Source: JAVBMJ01 sp031551275 (GTDB lineage: Bacteria > Bacteroidota > Bacteroidia > Bacteroidales > Rikenellaceae). Taken from it: 64,000 nucleotides of DNA. Below, in pieces: positions 25,244 to 35,087 of this stretch (positions are counted from its first letter, which is position 1; the number at the start of each line of letters is the position of its first letter). A program made the position numbers and the translations under genes. The stretch lies in assembly GCA_031551275.1 (NCBI GenBank), contig JAVBNX010000004.1:186001-250000 (forward strand), given 5' to 3'. The notes beneath the pieces were generated by a model. It worked only from the letters and a program-made list of their open reading frames with translations, was not told the DNA's origin and ran no database searches.

Positions 25244-26605
25244 ATGAAGACCGATACGAAGTATGCGCTCCTGCTTTTGGCGGGCGTTGCCACGCTGAGC
25301 GCCAACGCCCGTAACCCGATCATCCAGACGGCTTACACGGCCGATCCCGCGCCGATGGTCCACCAGGACAAGGTGTTCCTCTACACATCCCACGACCAGC
25401 CGGGTTCGACGTGGTTTACCATGGACGACTGGAGGCTTTACACTTCGGGCGATATGGTCAACTGGACCGATCACGGGATCGTACTGAAATATACCGACTT
25501 CGAGTGGGCGAAGGGCGACGCCTGGGCGGCCCAGTGCGTCGAGAGGGACGGAAAGTTCTATATGTACGTCCCGGTAACCTCGGGCCTGAACGGCCGGCCG
25601 GCGATCGGAGTGGCCGTGGCGGATAGCCCCTACGGCCCTTTCCACGACCCTTTGGGCAAGCCTTTGGTCCAGGGGGAGTGGGGGGATATCGACCCGACGG
25701 TGTTTATCGACGACGACGGGCAGGCCTATATGTACTGGGGAAACCCGGACCTTCTCTATGTGCGCCTCAACCCGGATATGATCTCATACCGGGGCGACGT
25801 CGTGCGCGTCCCGATGACCGAGGCGTCGTTTGCCAAAAGGGAAGACGATCCCAAACGGGCCACGCGGTACGAGGAGGCCCCGTGGCTTTACAAGCGCAGC
25901 AAGCTTTACTACCTGTTCTGGGCGGGTGGGCCCCTGCCCGAGCACCTGGCCTATTCGACCTCGGAGAGTCCCGCCGGACCGTGGAGATACGGCGGTGTGG
26001 TCATGCCGGAGCAGGGGGGCAGCTTTACCAACCATCCCGGGGTCATCGACTTCCGCGGCAAGACCTACCTGTTCTATCACGATGCCGGGTTGCCCGGCGG
26101 GAGCGGATTCACGCGCTCGGTGTGCGTGGACGAACTGAAGTTCAACCCCGACGGGACCATCCGGCAGATGAAAATGACCGACGGCCCGGCCAAGGGCTTG
26201 GCCGCGGTCAATCCCTACCGAAAGAACGAGGCTGAAACTATAGCCTGGTCGGAGGGGTTCAAATCCTCGCAAAACGACAAGGTCGGTGTTTTTGTGACCG
26301 CATCCCGCGACGGAAGTTATACATCGGTGCTGGGCGTCGATTTCGGGGAGAAGGGCGCGCGCAGGTTGACGGCCAGGATGGGCACAACGCACAACAGCCC
26401 CATCACGCTGGAGGTGCGTACAGGCGGCCCGTCGGGGGAGTTGATCGCTACGCTGAAGGTCCCCCGTACGGGAGGCGATAACCGCTGGGAGCTTGTCTCC
26501 GTGGATATCCCGCCGCTCAGGGGCGTCCATGACCTCTGCTTCGTGGTCAGGGGAAAGGCCCCGGGGCATTTGATGTATTTCGATTACTGGATGTTTTCAG
26601 AATAG
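25244..26605 (+). CDS. GH43 glycosidase with C-terminal CBM6-like domain
   Basis: This is a 453-residue protein from the ATG at 25244, with a signal peptide ending SANA. The five-bladed GH43 propeller carries Asp34 (TADPAPM) as base, Asp150 (DIDPTVF) as pKa modulator and Glu211 (EEAPW) as acid. The last 130 residues (EAETIAWSEGFKSSQ to the end) look like a CBM6-type beta-sandwich, including the usual YFDYW ending. GH43 enzymes are mainly arabinofuranosidases, xylosidases or beta-1,3-galactosidases, and the exact one cannot be given here. The stop codon abuts the next GH43 gene directly. Confidence 0.88.
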   Translation: MKTDTKYALLLLAGVATLSANARNPIIQTAYTADPAPMVHQDKVFLYTSHDQPGSTWFTMDDWRLYTSGDMVNWTDHGIVLKYTDFEWAKGDAWAAQCVERDGKFYMYVPVTSGLNGRPAIGVAVADSPYGPFHDPLGKPLVQGEWGDIDPTVFIDDDGQAYMYWGNPDLLYVRLNPDMISYRGDVVRVPMTEASFAKREDDPKRATRYEEAPWLYKRSKLYYLFWAGGPLPEHLAYSTSESPAGPWRYGGVVMPEQGGSFTNHPGVIDFRGKTYLFYHDAGLPGGSGFTRSVCVDELKFNPDGTIRQMKMTDGPAKGLAAVNPYRKNEAETIAWSEGFKSSQNDKVGVFVTASRDGSYTSVLGVDFGEKGARRLTARMGTTHNSPITLEVRTGGPSGELIATLKVPRTGGDNRWELVSVDIPPLRGVHDLCFVVRGKAPGHLMYFDYWMFSE

Positions 26606-28165
26606 ATGACAAAATTTCCTCCCCTCCTTGCCCTTGTCGTTTGCGGCATCCTGCTTTCGTGTTGGGGGAGCCGGTCCGGACCGGCCCCGGAAAACGAATT
26701 CAGGAATCCCGTGATCCATGCCGACGTGCCGGATCCGGATATCATACGTGTTGGCAGCGATTTTTACATGGTCAGCACAACCATGCACCTGATGCCCGGC
26801 GTGCCCATCATGAGGTCGAAAAACCTTGTCGACTGGGAGATAATAAGCTATGTCGTCGACGGGCTGAAAGACGGGCCCGGATACGACCTGGACGGGGACG
26901 ATGTGTACGGCAAGGGCCCGTGGGCCGCTTCGTTGCGCCGGCACAACGATACGTTCTATGTCTTCTTCGCGACCAACAAGCCCGCGAAGTCCTACCTTTT
27001 TTCCGCCAAAGACCCTGCCGGGAAGTGGACGAAGGTCATGGAGTTGGACAGGCTGTACCACGACGCTTCGCTGTTGTTCGACGACGACGGAAGGGTGTAC
27101 CTGGCCTGGGGATCGGGCCGGATCCGTATTACGGAGTTCGCGGGCGATCTGTCGAAGGAGAAGCCCGGCGGTCTGGACAAGGTCATCCTCGACGGCCCGG
27201 AGATGGGATTCCCGGGGCTTTTCGAGGGCACGCACCTCTACCGGATCGACGGGAAATATTACGCTTTCGTTATCTGGTGGCCCAAGGGAGGCATCCGCAC
27301 CCAGTTGTGCTTCCGCTCCGATAGCATAGGAGGACCTTATGAATCGAAGGTAATCCTTTCCGATACGCTCGACGGCCGCGGAGGCGGCCTGGCGCAGGGA
27401 GCCGTCGTGGACACGGAGGATGGCCGCTGGTACGGCTTCGTGTTCCAGGACCGCGGCGCGGTGGGACGCGTCCCGGTATTGACGCCGTGCCGATGGGAGG
27501 AGGGCTGGCCCGTATTGGGGGATGCCGGCGGACGGGTCCCCGTGGTTATGGATGTTCCCGTCCGGGGCGATTTCCCCGTGACGCCCCTTGTCGTAAGCGA
27601 CGATTTCAGTTCGGGCAGACTGGCCCTGAACTGGCAGTGGAACCACAATCCCGACACCGCGCTCTGGTCGCTCACGGAGCGTCCGGGATACATGCGCCTG
27701 AGGACGGGCAAGGTGGTCGACTCCATATTCGAAGCGCGTAACACGCTCTCCCAGCGCACCGAAGGGCCGAAGTGCAGCGCGGTGGTCTCTGTGGATGTCT
27801 CCAATATGCGGGACGGCGACCATGCCGGGCTGGGGGCATTTTGCGCCCAACCGGGATTGCTCTCCATCGTTGCGCAGGGCGATAAAAAATACCTTGTCAT
27901 GACCGACAGGGGAGAGGAAAAGGAGCGCCGGGAGCTGGCCGGCGAGAGCGTTTTCCTGCGCGTGGATTGCGATTTCAACACCGACGACGCGCTGTTCTTT
28001 TACAGCCCCGACCATACGAACTGGACAGGGATCGGTTCGCGGTTCCATATGGTGTACAACCTCGACCACTTTATGGGCAACCGCCTGGCCATATTCAACT
28101 ACGCGACCCAAACCGCGGGCGGATATGTAGACATCGATTTTTTCGAGTACAGCCGGGTGGATTGA
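26606..28165 (+). CDS. GH43 glycosidase lipoprotein with C-terminal beta-sandwich
   Basis: This 519-residue lipoprotein has a lipobox at Cys19 (ILLSC). The GH43 catalytic residues appear to be Asp43 (VPDPDII), Asp153 (YHDASL) and Glu207 (LFEGTH). From about residue 325 (VVSDDFSSG) a concanavalin-like sandwich follows, as in beta-xylosidase/arabinofuranosidase members with a GH43_C2 domain. It begins at the base after the stop of the preceding GH43 gene, so the two are translationally linked. It probably acts on side chains of the PUL 2 glycan, with an arabinosyl or xylosyl target as the default guess. Confidence 0.88.
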   Translation: MTKFPPLLALVVCGILLSCWGSRSGPAPENEFRNPVIHADVPDPDIIRVGSDFYMVSTTMHLMPGVPIMRSKNLVDWEIISYVVDGLKDGPGYDLDGDDVYGKGPWAASLRRHNDTFYVFFATNKPAKSYLFSAKDPAGKWTKVMELDRLYHDASLLFDDDGRVYLAWGSGRIRITEFAGDLSKEKPGGLDKVILDGPEMGFPGLFEGTHLYRIDGKYYAFVIWWPKGGIRTQLCFRSDSIGGPYESKVILSDTLDGRGGGLAQGAVVDTEDGRWYGFVFQDRGAVGRVPVLTPCRWEEGWPVLGDAGGRVPVVMDVPVRGDFPVTPLVVSDDFSSGRLALNWQWNHNPDTALWSLTERPGYMRLRTGKVVDSIFEARNTLSQRTEGPKCSAVVSVDVSNMRDGDHAGLGAFCAQPGLLSIVAQGDKKYLVMTDRGEEKERRELAGESVFLRVDCDFNTDDALFFYSPDHTNWTGIGSRFHMVYNLDHFMGNRLAIFNYATQTAGGYVDIDFFEYSRVD

Positions 28166-28320
28166 ACATTCGAACCGGGCGTAATCCCGCCTTTTATGCC
28201 ATGATATGATCATGCCGGATTTTCATTTCTCTTTGCGACTCAATTATTATAGACGATAACGACCATGAGCCCGTGCCCGATAAATATCGAGGATATAAGC
28301 CGTTCGTAAATAATTATTGA

Positions 28321-28328
28321 TATATTTG
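28321..28328 (+). promoter_or_regulatory. Possible -7 element for the ECF sigma gene
   Basis: TATATTTG fits TAnnTTTG and lies 35 bp before the sigma gene in an AT-rich gap (28166-28362). No TTTG is seen at -33. Confidence 0.35.
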
Positions 28329-28362
28329 TTCGACTTTCCTTACCGGGGAGGCCTGATGACTT

Positions 28363-28920
28363 ATGACTGACAGGCAGGACTTAGAGCAAATAGCCAGCGG
28401 CGACCATGCCGCTTTTTACCGGGTATTTATAAGGTACCATGGGCAAGTCAGCCGTTACATATCCTATCTGGTCAAAGACGGCGAGCAGGCCGCCGACCTG
28501 ACCCAGGAGGTCTTCATCAAGGTCTGGACCTACCGCGAATCCCTGCCTTTGGTGCGCTCCTTCGACTCCTACCTCTACCAGATCGCCCGCAATGCCGTCA
28601 AGGACCATATCCGGAGCCAGACCGCGCGCTCGGCCCATACCCTTGCCTACTCGGCCAGGCAGCAGAGCTATACCGCGTTCGAGGAGGAGTTCATCGCCCG
28701 CGAGAGCGAGCATATCATCCGTGATATCGTTACCCAGATGCCCGAGGCGCGCCGCCGCGTCTTCGAGATGAGCCGCTACCAGGGCCTGCGCAACGAGGAG
28801 ATCGCGCAGCAGTTGAACATCTCCAAAAAAACCGTTGAGAACCACCTGAACGCTGCGCTCAGGGATATCCGCAAACTCTTGCCCGCCCTGATCGCCATCG
28901 CCTACGCCCTCGGATTCTAA
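28363..28920 (+). CDS. ECF-type RNA polymerase sigma factor
   Basis: This 185-residue sigma factor has region 2 (FIRYHGQVSRYISYL, then DLTQEVFIKVW) and region 4 (LRNEEIAQQLNISKKTVENHL). It is the Bacteroidota SusC-linked ECF type. It lies upstream of a FecR-like anti-sigma gene and an STN-domain SusC, the standard cell-surface signalling set: glycan uptake by SusC relieves the anti-sigma factor and the sigma factor then drives the PUL. A GC-rich hairpin (28961-28987) lies in the 94-bp gap before fecR. It is the likely activator of PUL 2. Confidence 0.93.
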   Translation: MTDRQDLEQIASGDHAAFYRVFIRYHGQVSRYISYLVKDGEQAADLTQEVFIKVWTYRESLPLVRSFDSYLYQIARNAVKDHIRSQTARSAHTLAYSARQQSYTAFEEEFIARESEHIIRDIVTQMPEARRRVFEMSRYQGLRNEEIAQQLNISKKTVENHLNAALRDIRKLLPALIAIAYALGF

Positions 28921-29014
28921 TCCAAACAATAAATCCGAACTTTTTTATAAAAATTTTTCCGCCCGGATAGGTGTATCGGGGCCGGGCTTCGTCATATGTA
29001 AAGAACGACCAGTT

Positions 29015-29983
29015 ATGTCAAACGCAAAGTGGATTATTTTTCGTTATGCCCGCGGCCGGTACGCCAAGCGCGAGCAGAAACGTTTCAACGAATGGTTTAC
29101 CGCCCCCGTCGACGAGCGACAGAAGGAGGAGGCCCTGGCGGAGCTTTGGGACCGGGCCGCCACCGAGCCTTTGCTGACGGGGTCGTACCGCGATTGGCAA
29201 CGTGTGTCGGCCAAAACCGCGCCGCCCCGCGGCCGCAGGCTTGCCCGTAGGATCGCTTCGGTGGCCGCCGCGGTGCTGCTGCCTCTGGTCTCGGCGACGA
29301 CCGTTTATATCTACATGGACCACCGCCCCCAGCAAGTCCTGGCCAGGTGCTATGCGCCCAACGGGGAGATGCGCACCGTGATCCTGCCCGACTCCTCGAG
29401 TGTCAGGCTGAACGCGGGCAGCGTGATCATCTATCCTGAAACCTTCTCGGGCGACACCCGGGAGATCTTTTTGTTGGGCCAGGCCAGCTTCGATGTCAGG
29501 CGCGATGCCAGGCATCCCTTTGTGGTGTCAACCTCGGATATGACGGTCGAGGTGCTGGGCACGGTATTCAACGTCTCGGCCTACGCCGACGACCAGTACT
29601 CGTCCGTTACGCTGAAAAGCGGCAGCGTGAAGGTCAGCATACCCACGGCCCCGCAGGGCGATTTCGTGCTCACGCCCGGCCAGCAAGTGGTCTACCACCG
29701 TGAAAACCTCTACGCGGAGCAGCGCACGGTCGACACCCGGGACGCGTTCGGATGGGAGAACGGCTACCTGATGCTGGACGGTTTTACCATCCACGAGGTG
29801 CTGCGCGCCGTGGAGCGCAAGTACGGCGCGAAGGTCTACCTCGCATCGGACCGCTACGACGATATGCGCGTTACCGCGAAGTTCCTGCACGGGGAGACGC
29901 TGCAGGAGTTTATGGGGGTGTTGAAGGAGCTGATGCCCGGAATGAGGTACACGATCGAAGAGAAGACGATATACATCAAATAG
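29015..29983 (+). CDS. FecR-type anti-sigma factor
   Basis: This 322-residue protein has a cytoplasmic N-terminal part (about 1-85), one membrane helix (RIASVAAAVLLPLVSATTVY), a periplasmic FecR domain (PDSSSVRLNAGSVIIYP, and FEVxGTxFNV-like VEVLGTVFNVSAY), and a C-terminal DUF4974-type domain (LDGFTIHEVLRAVERKYG) that contacts the STN domain of the partner SusC. It follows the sigma gene and precedes the STN-bearing susC, so the three are a signalling unit. Confidence 0.92.
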   Translation: MSNAKWIIFRYARGRYAKREQKRFNEWFTAPVDERQKEEALAELWDRAATEPLLTGSYRDWQRVSAKTAPPRGRRLARRIASVAAAVLLPLVSATTVYIYMDHRPQQVLARCYAPNGEMRTVILPDSSSVRLNAGSVIIYPETFSGDTREIFLLGQASFDVRRDARHPFVVSTSDMTVEVLGTVFNVSAYADDQYSSVTLKSGSVKVSIPTAPQGDFVLTPGQQVVYHRENLYAEQRTVDTRDAFGWENGYLMLDGFTIHEVLRAVERKYGAKVYLASDRYDDMRVTAKFLHGETLQEFMGVLKELMPGMRYTIEEKTIYIK

Positions 29984-30025
29984 ATAACCAAAGTCGAACC
30001 TAACCCCGATTGCCTATGGAAAAAA

Positions 30026-30063
30026 ATCGGGAACAACCGGTCTGCAGCCGGCTGTGTCCCGAT
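30026..30063 (+). other. Stem-loop in the susC leader of PUL 2
   Basis: ATCGGGA at 30026 pairs with TCCCGAT ending at 30063, and an inner CCGG/CCGG stem adds stability. CCCGAT at 30005-30010 could pair instead with the same ATCGGG, so two folds compete. There is no T tract after it, so it is not a normal terminator. Confidence 0.4.
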
Positions 30064-30139
30064 CGGAATCAATGAATGGCAGATTCAAACCTTACCAGGA
30101 AAGAAAATAAACATTCACTGAAATACTAACCGCAAAAAT

Positions 30140-33100
30140 ATGACTTTTATTAACAAAAACACCAAAGTCAAGGGTAAATCTTTGCTTTGGGCATGGATTC
30201 TCCTTGTCTTTACTTTCGGCGTCCCCGACCTCCAGGCGCAATCCAGGGGGATCGCCTTCTCCACCAAACAGATGTCTTTGCGCCAGGCATTCTCAGAGAT
30301 CGAGAAGCAAACCGACATGACCATCGCCTACAACGACGTTGTGGTCGATGTGAACAAAGTCGTTTCGACCGACATCTCGGGCAAGGCCCTGGGCGAGACG
30401 CTCGCTTTCATCCTCAGGGATACGGACGCCACCTACCGCCTGCGCGGCATGCAGATCATTATCGTCCCCGCGCCCAAAAAGCAGCCCGCCGCGAACTACA
30501 CCGGCACGATCCTCGACAGCAAAGGCGAACCCTTGCAGGGCGCGCTGGTGGTCGTCAAGGGCACGACCCGCGGGGTAACCACCAACGCCGCCGGCAAATT
30601 CTCGATCCAATGCGAGCAGGGCTCGGTGCTGGTGGTCAGTTTTTTGGGCTACCAGCCCAAGGAGATCCTGCTGGGCGTCAAGACCACCATCGACGTCGAG
30701 CTCGAGGAGCAGACCCACACGGTCGACGACGTGATCGTGGTGGGCTACGGGCGCGAGTCGAAGCGTTTTGTGACGGGGGCCATCGCCAACGCCAACCTGG
30801 AAGCCAACTCGGTCACGGCCAACCTGAACATCGGCCAGGCCCTCCGGGGCACGGTGGCGGGCGTGCAGTTTACCGACTCGGGCCGTCCCGGCGAGGGGGG
30901 CACGATCCTGGTGCGCGGCACGCGTTCCATTTCGGCGGGCAACGCCCCTTTGCTTATTGTCGACGGCATCACGTTCAACGGCAGTTTGAATGACATCAAC
31001 CCGAACGACGTGAAGGAGATGCAGGTGTTGAAGGACGCCTCCTCGGCGGCGATCTACGGATCGCGCGCGGCCAACGGCGTGATCCTGATCGAGACCCACC
31101 GCGGCGGGGAGAGCAAGCCCACGGTCAAGTTCGATCTGACGGCCGGCTTTATGGACTGGTCCTACACGCCCGAGCTGCTCAGCCCGACCCAGTACTTGCA
31201 AAAGACGCTCGACTACCGCTACCAGAACGGCCAGGACGCCTATCCCGAGGACATCGAATACTACCTGTCGGACTCTGAAAAGGCCAATTACCTGCGCGGC
31301 AAGACGATCAATCCCTACAAGGAGGTGTCGCAAACCGGCTACGTCCAGAATTACAGCGTGAGCGTATCGGGCTCCACCCCCTCGACGTCCTACTTTATCT
31401 CGGGGATGTACTCCCAGGAGAACGGGCTGGTCTACAACGACAACGCCAACAGGATCGCCATGCGCGCCAACCTCGAGACCAAGGTCACGGACTGGTTCTC
31501 TCTGGGCGTGAACTCGCAGTTCGCGCGCCGCACCAAGAACGGCATCGTCCCGGATATGTCGCAGGTGCACTTCATGAGCCCCTTCGCGCAACTCTACATC
31601 GACGACGATAAGAGCAACCCGAAACTCTACCCGGTCGACGACTCGCTCGTCTCCAACCCCATGTTCGTTACCCTGACGCGCGATGCGGAGAACCTATACA
31701 ACAACCTGTTTTCTAATATCTTCGCCGTGGTCGACGCGCCTTTTCTTCCGGGCCTGACCTACCGGCTGAACTACTCGCCGAGCTTTCGGTGGAACCACAC
31801 CTTCTCGATGAACCCGATCTACACCGAGCAGGGCAAGAACGACAAGGGGGCGGGCTCCAAGTCCCACTCCGAGTATTTCGACTGGGTGCTGGAGAACATC
31901 CTGGACTATTCGCATACCTTCAACAAAAAGCACTATGTGGGCGTAACGCTCATGTACGGTGCGAGTTCCTTCAACCGGAACGCCACGACCGCCAACAGCA
32001 GCGACTATTTCAACGACGCGCTGGGATGGAACTCCCTGCAGATCGGCGAGACGCAGACCGTCTCCTCGAGCGCCTCCACGCGCAACGAGGTCTCCATGAT
32101 GGCCCGCCTGAACTACCGCTTCAAGGATCGTTACATGCTTACCGGTACGGTCCGCCGCGACGGCTCGTCGGTCTTCGGCCCGGGAAACAAGTACTCGACT
32201 TTCCCTTCGGCCGCTTTTGCGTGGATGGCCTCGGAAGAGAGCTTTATGAAAGGGATCAAGTGGCTCGGTATGCTTAAACTCAGGCTCTCCTACGGCCAGA
32301 TCGGCAACCAGGCGATCGAGCCCTACGGGACCCTTTCCAAGTCTGAAACCACGAAATACGTCTTCGGCGACGGCGGCAAGTCGGTCATCGGTATCTATCC
32401 TTCGGCGATGGGCAACCCCGACCTGAAGTGGGAGACCACCACCTCGGCCAACGTCGCGGTCGATTTCCAGCTCTTCAAGAACCGGCTTTCGGGTACGGTC
32501 GAGTACTACGACACCAAGACCCACGACCTGCTGCTGCAAAAGTCGTTGCCCAACATGACGGGCTTCGGCCAGATCTGGACCAACCTCGGCCAGACGAGCA
32601 ACAAGGGCGTCGAGGTCACGCTCAACTCCCTCAATATCTCCTCGGGCAAGTTCTCCTGGAGGACGGGGGGTACCTTTACCTACAACAAGAACCGCATCGA
32701 CAAGCTCTACGGCCTGGACGCCAACAATGACGGCAAGGAGGACGACGACATCGCCAACAAGTGGTTCATCGGCCAGCCCGTGCACGTGGAGTACGACTAC
32801 GTGTTCGACGGCATCTACCAGGTGGGCGACCCCATGCCTGCGGGTTACAGCCCGGGCTTCGTGCGCGTGAAGACCGCTTCGGACGACCCGACCAAGAGCG
32901 CCGTGGCCACCGACAAGAGGGTCATCGGGCAGAAGGAGCCCAAATTCCGCTGGGGCATGAGCAACACTTTTACCTACGGCGACTGGTCGTTGTACGTCTT
33001 TGTCAACGCCACCCACGGCTGGACCAGTATCTTCAACCGCATCCTGCCCTACAACCCGGGCAAGCCGATCAACATGCTCGACGTGGGCTACTGGACCGAG

Positions 33101-33385
33101 CAGAACAAGTCCAACACCCGTCCCTCGCTGACCTACAACAACCCCCTGAACCACAGGTTCTACCTCAACCGCGACTTTATCCGCATCCAGGACGTGTCGC
33201 TCTCCTACACCTTCAACAGGAAGCTCATGCAGAAGTGGGGCATGGCCGGATTGAAGGTCTACGCCTCGGCCAAGAACCTCTACACCTGGACCGACTGGCT
33301 GGGATTCGATCCCGAGACGGGAGCCGAGCCGGGGGGCTTCCCCGTGCCGCGCACCTTCATCCTCGGCCTCAACTTCAGTTTCTAA
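30140..33385 (+). CDS. susC: SusC-family TonB-dependent transporter with STN domain (PUL 2)
   Basis: This 1081-residue outer-membrane protein has a signal peptide ending near LQAQ and an STN signalling domain (about 38-112: MSLRQAFSEIEKQT to GMQIIIVPAP). The carboxypeptidase-like domain (NYTGTILDSKGEPL), the plug with VDDVIVVGYG and KDASSAAIYG, and a barrel ending FILGLNFSF follow. The STN domain fits the FecR anti-sigma gene immediately upstream and separates this SusC from those of PULs 1 and 3. Substrate is unknown from sequence; the neighbouring enzymes suggest a rhamnose- and uronate-containing glycan. Confidence 0.95.
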   Translation: MTFINKNTKVKGKSLLWAWILLVFTFGVPDLQAQSRGIAFSTKQMSLRQAFSEIEKQTDMTIAYNDVVVDVNKVVSTDISGKALGETLAFILRDTDATYRLRGMQIIIVPAPKKQPAANYTGTILDSKGEPLQGALVVVKGTTRGVTTNAAGKFSIQCEQGSVLVVSFLGYQPKEILLGVKTTIDVELEEQTHTVDDVIVVGYGRESKRFVTGAIANANLEANSVTANLNIGQALRGTVAGVQFTDSGRPGEGGTILVRGTRSISAGNAPLLIVDGITFNGSLNDINPNDVKEMQVLKDASSAAIYGSRAANGVILIETHRGGESKPTVKFDLTAGFMDWSYTPELLSPTQYLQKTLDYRYQNGQDAYPEDIEYYLSDSEKANYLRGKTINPYKEVSQTGYVQNYSVSVSGSTPSTSYFISGMYSQENGLVYNDNANRIAMRANLETKVTDWFSLGVNSQFARRTKNGIVPDMSQVHFMSPFAQLYIDDDKSNPKLYPVDDSLVSNPMFVTLTRDAENLYNNLFSNIFAVVDAPFLPGLTYRLNYSPSFRWNHTFSMNPIYTEQGKNDKGAGSKSHSEYFDWVLENILDYSHTFNKKHYVGVTLMYGASSFNRNATTANSSDYFNDALGWNSLQIGETQTVSSSASTRNEVSMMARLNYRFKDRYMLTGTVRRDGSSVFGPGNKYSTFPSAAFAWMASEESFMKGIKWLGMLKLRLSYGQIGNQAIEPYGTLSKSETTKYVFGDGGKSVIGIYPSAMGNPDLKWETTTSANVAVDFQLFKNRLSGTVEYYDTKTHDLLLQKSLPNMTGFGQIWTNLGQTSNKGVEVTLNSLNISSGKFSWRTGGTFTYNKNRIDKLYGLDANNDGKEDDDIANKWFIGQPVHVEYDYVFDGIYQVGDPMPAGYSPGFVRVKTASDDPTKSAVATDKRVIGQKEPKFRWGMSNTFTYGDWSLYVFVNATHGWTSIFNRILPYNPGKPINMLDVGYWTEQNKSNTRPSLTYNNPLNHRFYLNRDFIRIQDVSLSYTFNRKLMQKWGMAGLKVYASAKNLYTWTDWLGFDPETGAEPGGFPVPRTFILGLNFSF

Positions 33386-33404
33386 CCTAAATACACAACA
33401 AACC

Positions 33405-35060
33405 ATGAACCTTAATATAAGAAACATCGTGTTGCGCCCGTTGATGGCCGTAACGGTTTTGGTGTCGGGTTGTTCTGAATCTTTTTTGGACGAAAACCCC
33501 GACTTCATGGACCCCGATTACGCCGCCCTTTCCAACGTGGTGGGATTCGAGAGCGCCATCGCGGCGCTGCACGCCGCGGCCCGAGACCAATTTACCGACT
33601 CGACCACCCCGTTCCATATGCACGTGGGCACCGACATCGCCACCATCGGCGACCCGGCTTTGTCCGAGAGCAAGAACGTGCTGACCTCGATCACGCCCAA
33701 CACCAACAACGCCCTTTTCTACTGGCATTGGGCCTACCTGAACGTCTTGCCGAGGGCCAATACGATCATTGCCGCCGCCGAGCGCAACCCCGTGGCGTGG
33801 AAGGACGAGGCCCAGAAGAACTTCTACATCGCCGAGGCGAAATTTTTCCGCGCCTACGCCCACAACTTCCTGGTAAACATCTACGGCCGCATCCCGGTCG
33901 TGAACGAGGCGATCCGCACCCCGAAGGATGACTTCGTGAGGGCGGGACGCAAGGAGACGTTCGAGATGATCCGCGACGATCTGAAATTCGCCGCCCAGTG
34001 GCTTCCCGAGCAGGCGTCCGCCGACGGCCGCGTGACCAAAGCGGCCGCGCAGCACCTTTTGACCGAGGTCTACATCTGCCTCGAGGAGTACGACCTGGCC
34101 ATCGAAACGGCGAGTGAAGTGATCGAATCCCCGCACTACGAATTGATGAAGACCCGTTTCGGCAGCCAGAAGACCCTGCCCGGCGACCCCTTCTCCGACC
34201 TGTTTTTGGACGGTAACCAGTCACGCTCTTCGGGCAACAAGGAGATGATCTTCTGCTACCAGGTCGAGTATGACACCCCGGGGGGCGGCGGCAAAGCCTC
34301 GGGCAACATCTGGATCCGCGCCTTCGGATGCCGTTATTTCGATTTGAAAGATCCCGCCGGTGGGGCAGGCATGGCGGTTTGCGACAGCCTGGGCCGCTCG
34401 ACTGGCTGGATCCGGATGTCCAACTACGCCAACTACGACATCTGGAAGGACGACTGGAACGATATGCGCAACTCGAAGTACAACATCCGCCGCGAATGGT
34501 ACTTCAACAACGGCGACTACAAGGGGCAGAAGGTCCCCGACTGGTCGGAGAGCTTCAAGTACGACTCGATGTACGTCCTCTTCCCGCGCTGGCGCAAAGT
34601 GGAGGGGCTGGCCAAGGGAGGGGCGACCATCGGCCGCACCTACAAGGACTACCCGGTCATGCGCCTGGCTGAAACCTACCTTTTGCGCGCGGAGGCCTAC
34701 ATGAAAAAGGGCGGGGACGCCAACCTGCAACTGGCCGCCGACGACATCAACGAAGTAAGGGGCCGCGCCAACGCCAAACCCTGTACAAAGGATCAGGTAA
34801 CCATCGACTACATCCTCGACGAGCGCGCCCGCGAACTGATGATCGAGGAGCCCCGGCGCAAGACCCTGTCGCGCACCGGAACCCTCTACCGCCGCGTGAA
34901 GGAGTACGCCATCCGGGAGGAGACCCGCACCACGGTCCGCGATTTCCACCAATGGTACCCCATGCCCCAATCGGCCATCGACGCCAACAAGGGGGCACCC
35001 CTGGGGCAGGCCTACGGGTATCCGGGAGCCACCGACACCGAAATCATCCCCTTGCTGTAA
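33405..35060 (+). CDS. susD: SusD-family lipoprotein (PUL 2)
   Basis: This 551-residue protein has Cys23 as the lipid anchor (LVSGC). SusD features include LPRANTIIAAAE, IAEAKFFRAYAHNFLVNIYG and the C-terminal YILDERARELMIEEPRR. It lies 19 bp downstream of susC. It should form the lid of the SusC importer and bind the oligosaccharide at the cell surface. Confidence 0.93.
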   Translation: MNLNIRNIVLRPLMAVTVLVSGCSESFLDENPDFMDPDYAALSNVVGFESAIAALHAAARDQFTDSTTPFHMHVGTDIATIGDPALSESKNVLTSITPNTNNALFYWHWAYLNVLPRANTIIAAAERNPVAWKDEAQKNFYIAEAKFFRAYAHNFLVNIYGRIPVVNEAIRTPKDDFVRAGRKETFEMIRDDLKFAAQWLPEQASADGRVTKAAAQHLLTEVYICLEEYDLAIETASEVIESPHYELMKTRFGSQKTLPGDPFSDLFLDGNQSRSSGNKEMIFCYQVEYDTPGGGGKASGNIWIRAFGCRYFDLKDPAGGAGMAVCDSLGRSTGWIRMSNYANYDIWKDDWNDMRNSKYNIRREWYFNNGDYKGQKVPDWSESFKYDSMYVLFPRWRKVEGLAKGGATIGRTYKDYPVMRLAETYLLRAEAYMKKGGDANLQLAADDINEVRGRANAKPCTKDQVTIDYILDERARELMIEEPRRKTLSRTGTLYRRVKEYAIREETRTTVRDFHQWYPMPQSAIDANKGAPLGQAYGYPGATDTEIIPLL

Positions 35061-35087
35061 AACCCTTAATCTCAAAAACCTAAAACC

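Noticed and set aside
30026..30063. Leader hairpin as an intrinsic terminator before susC
   Set aside because: No T tract follows the stem.
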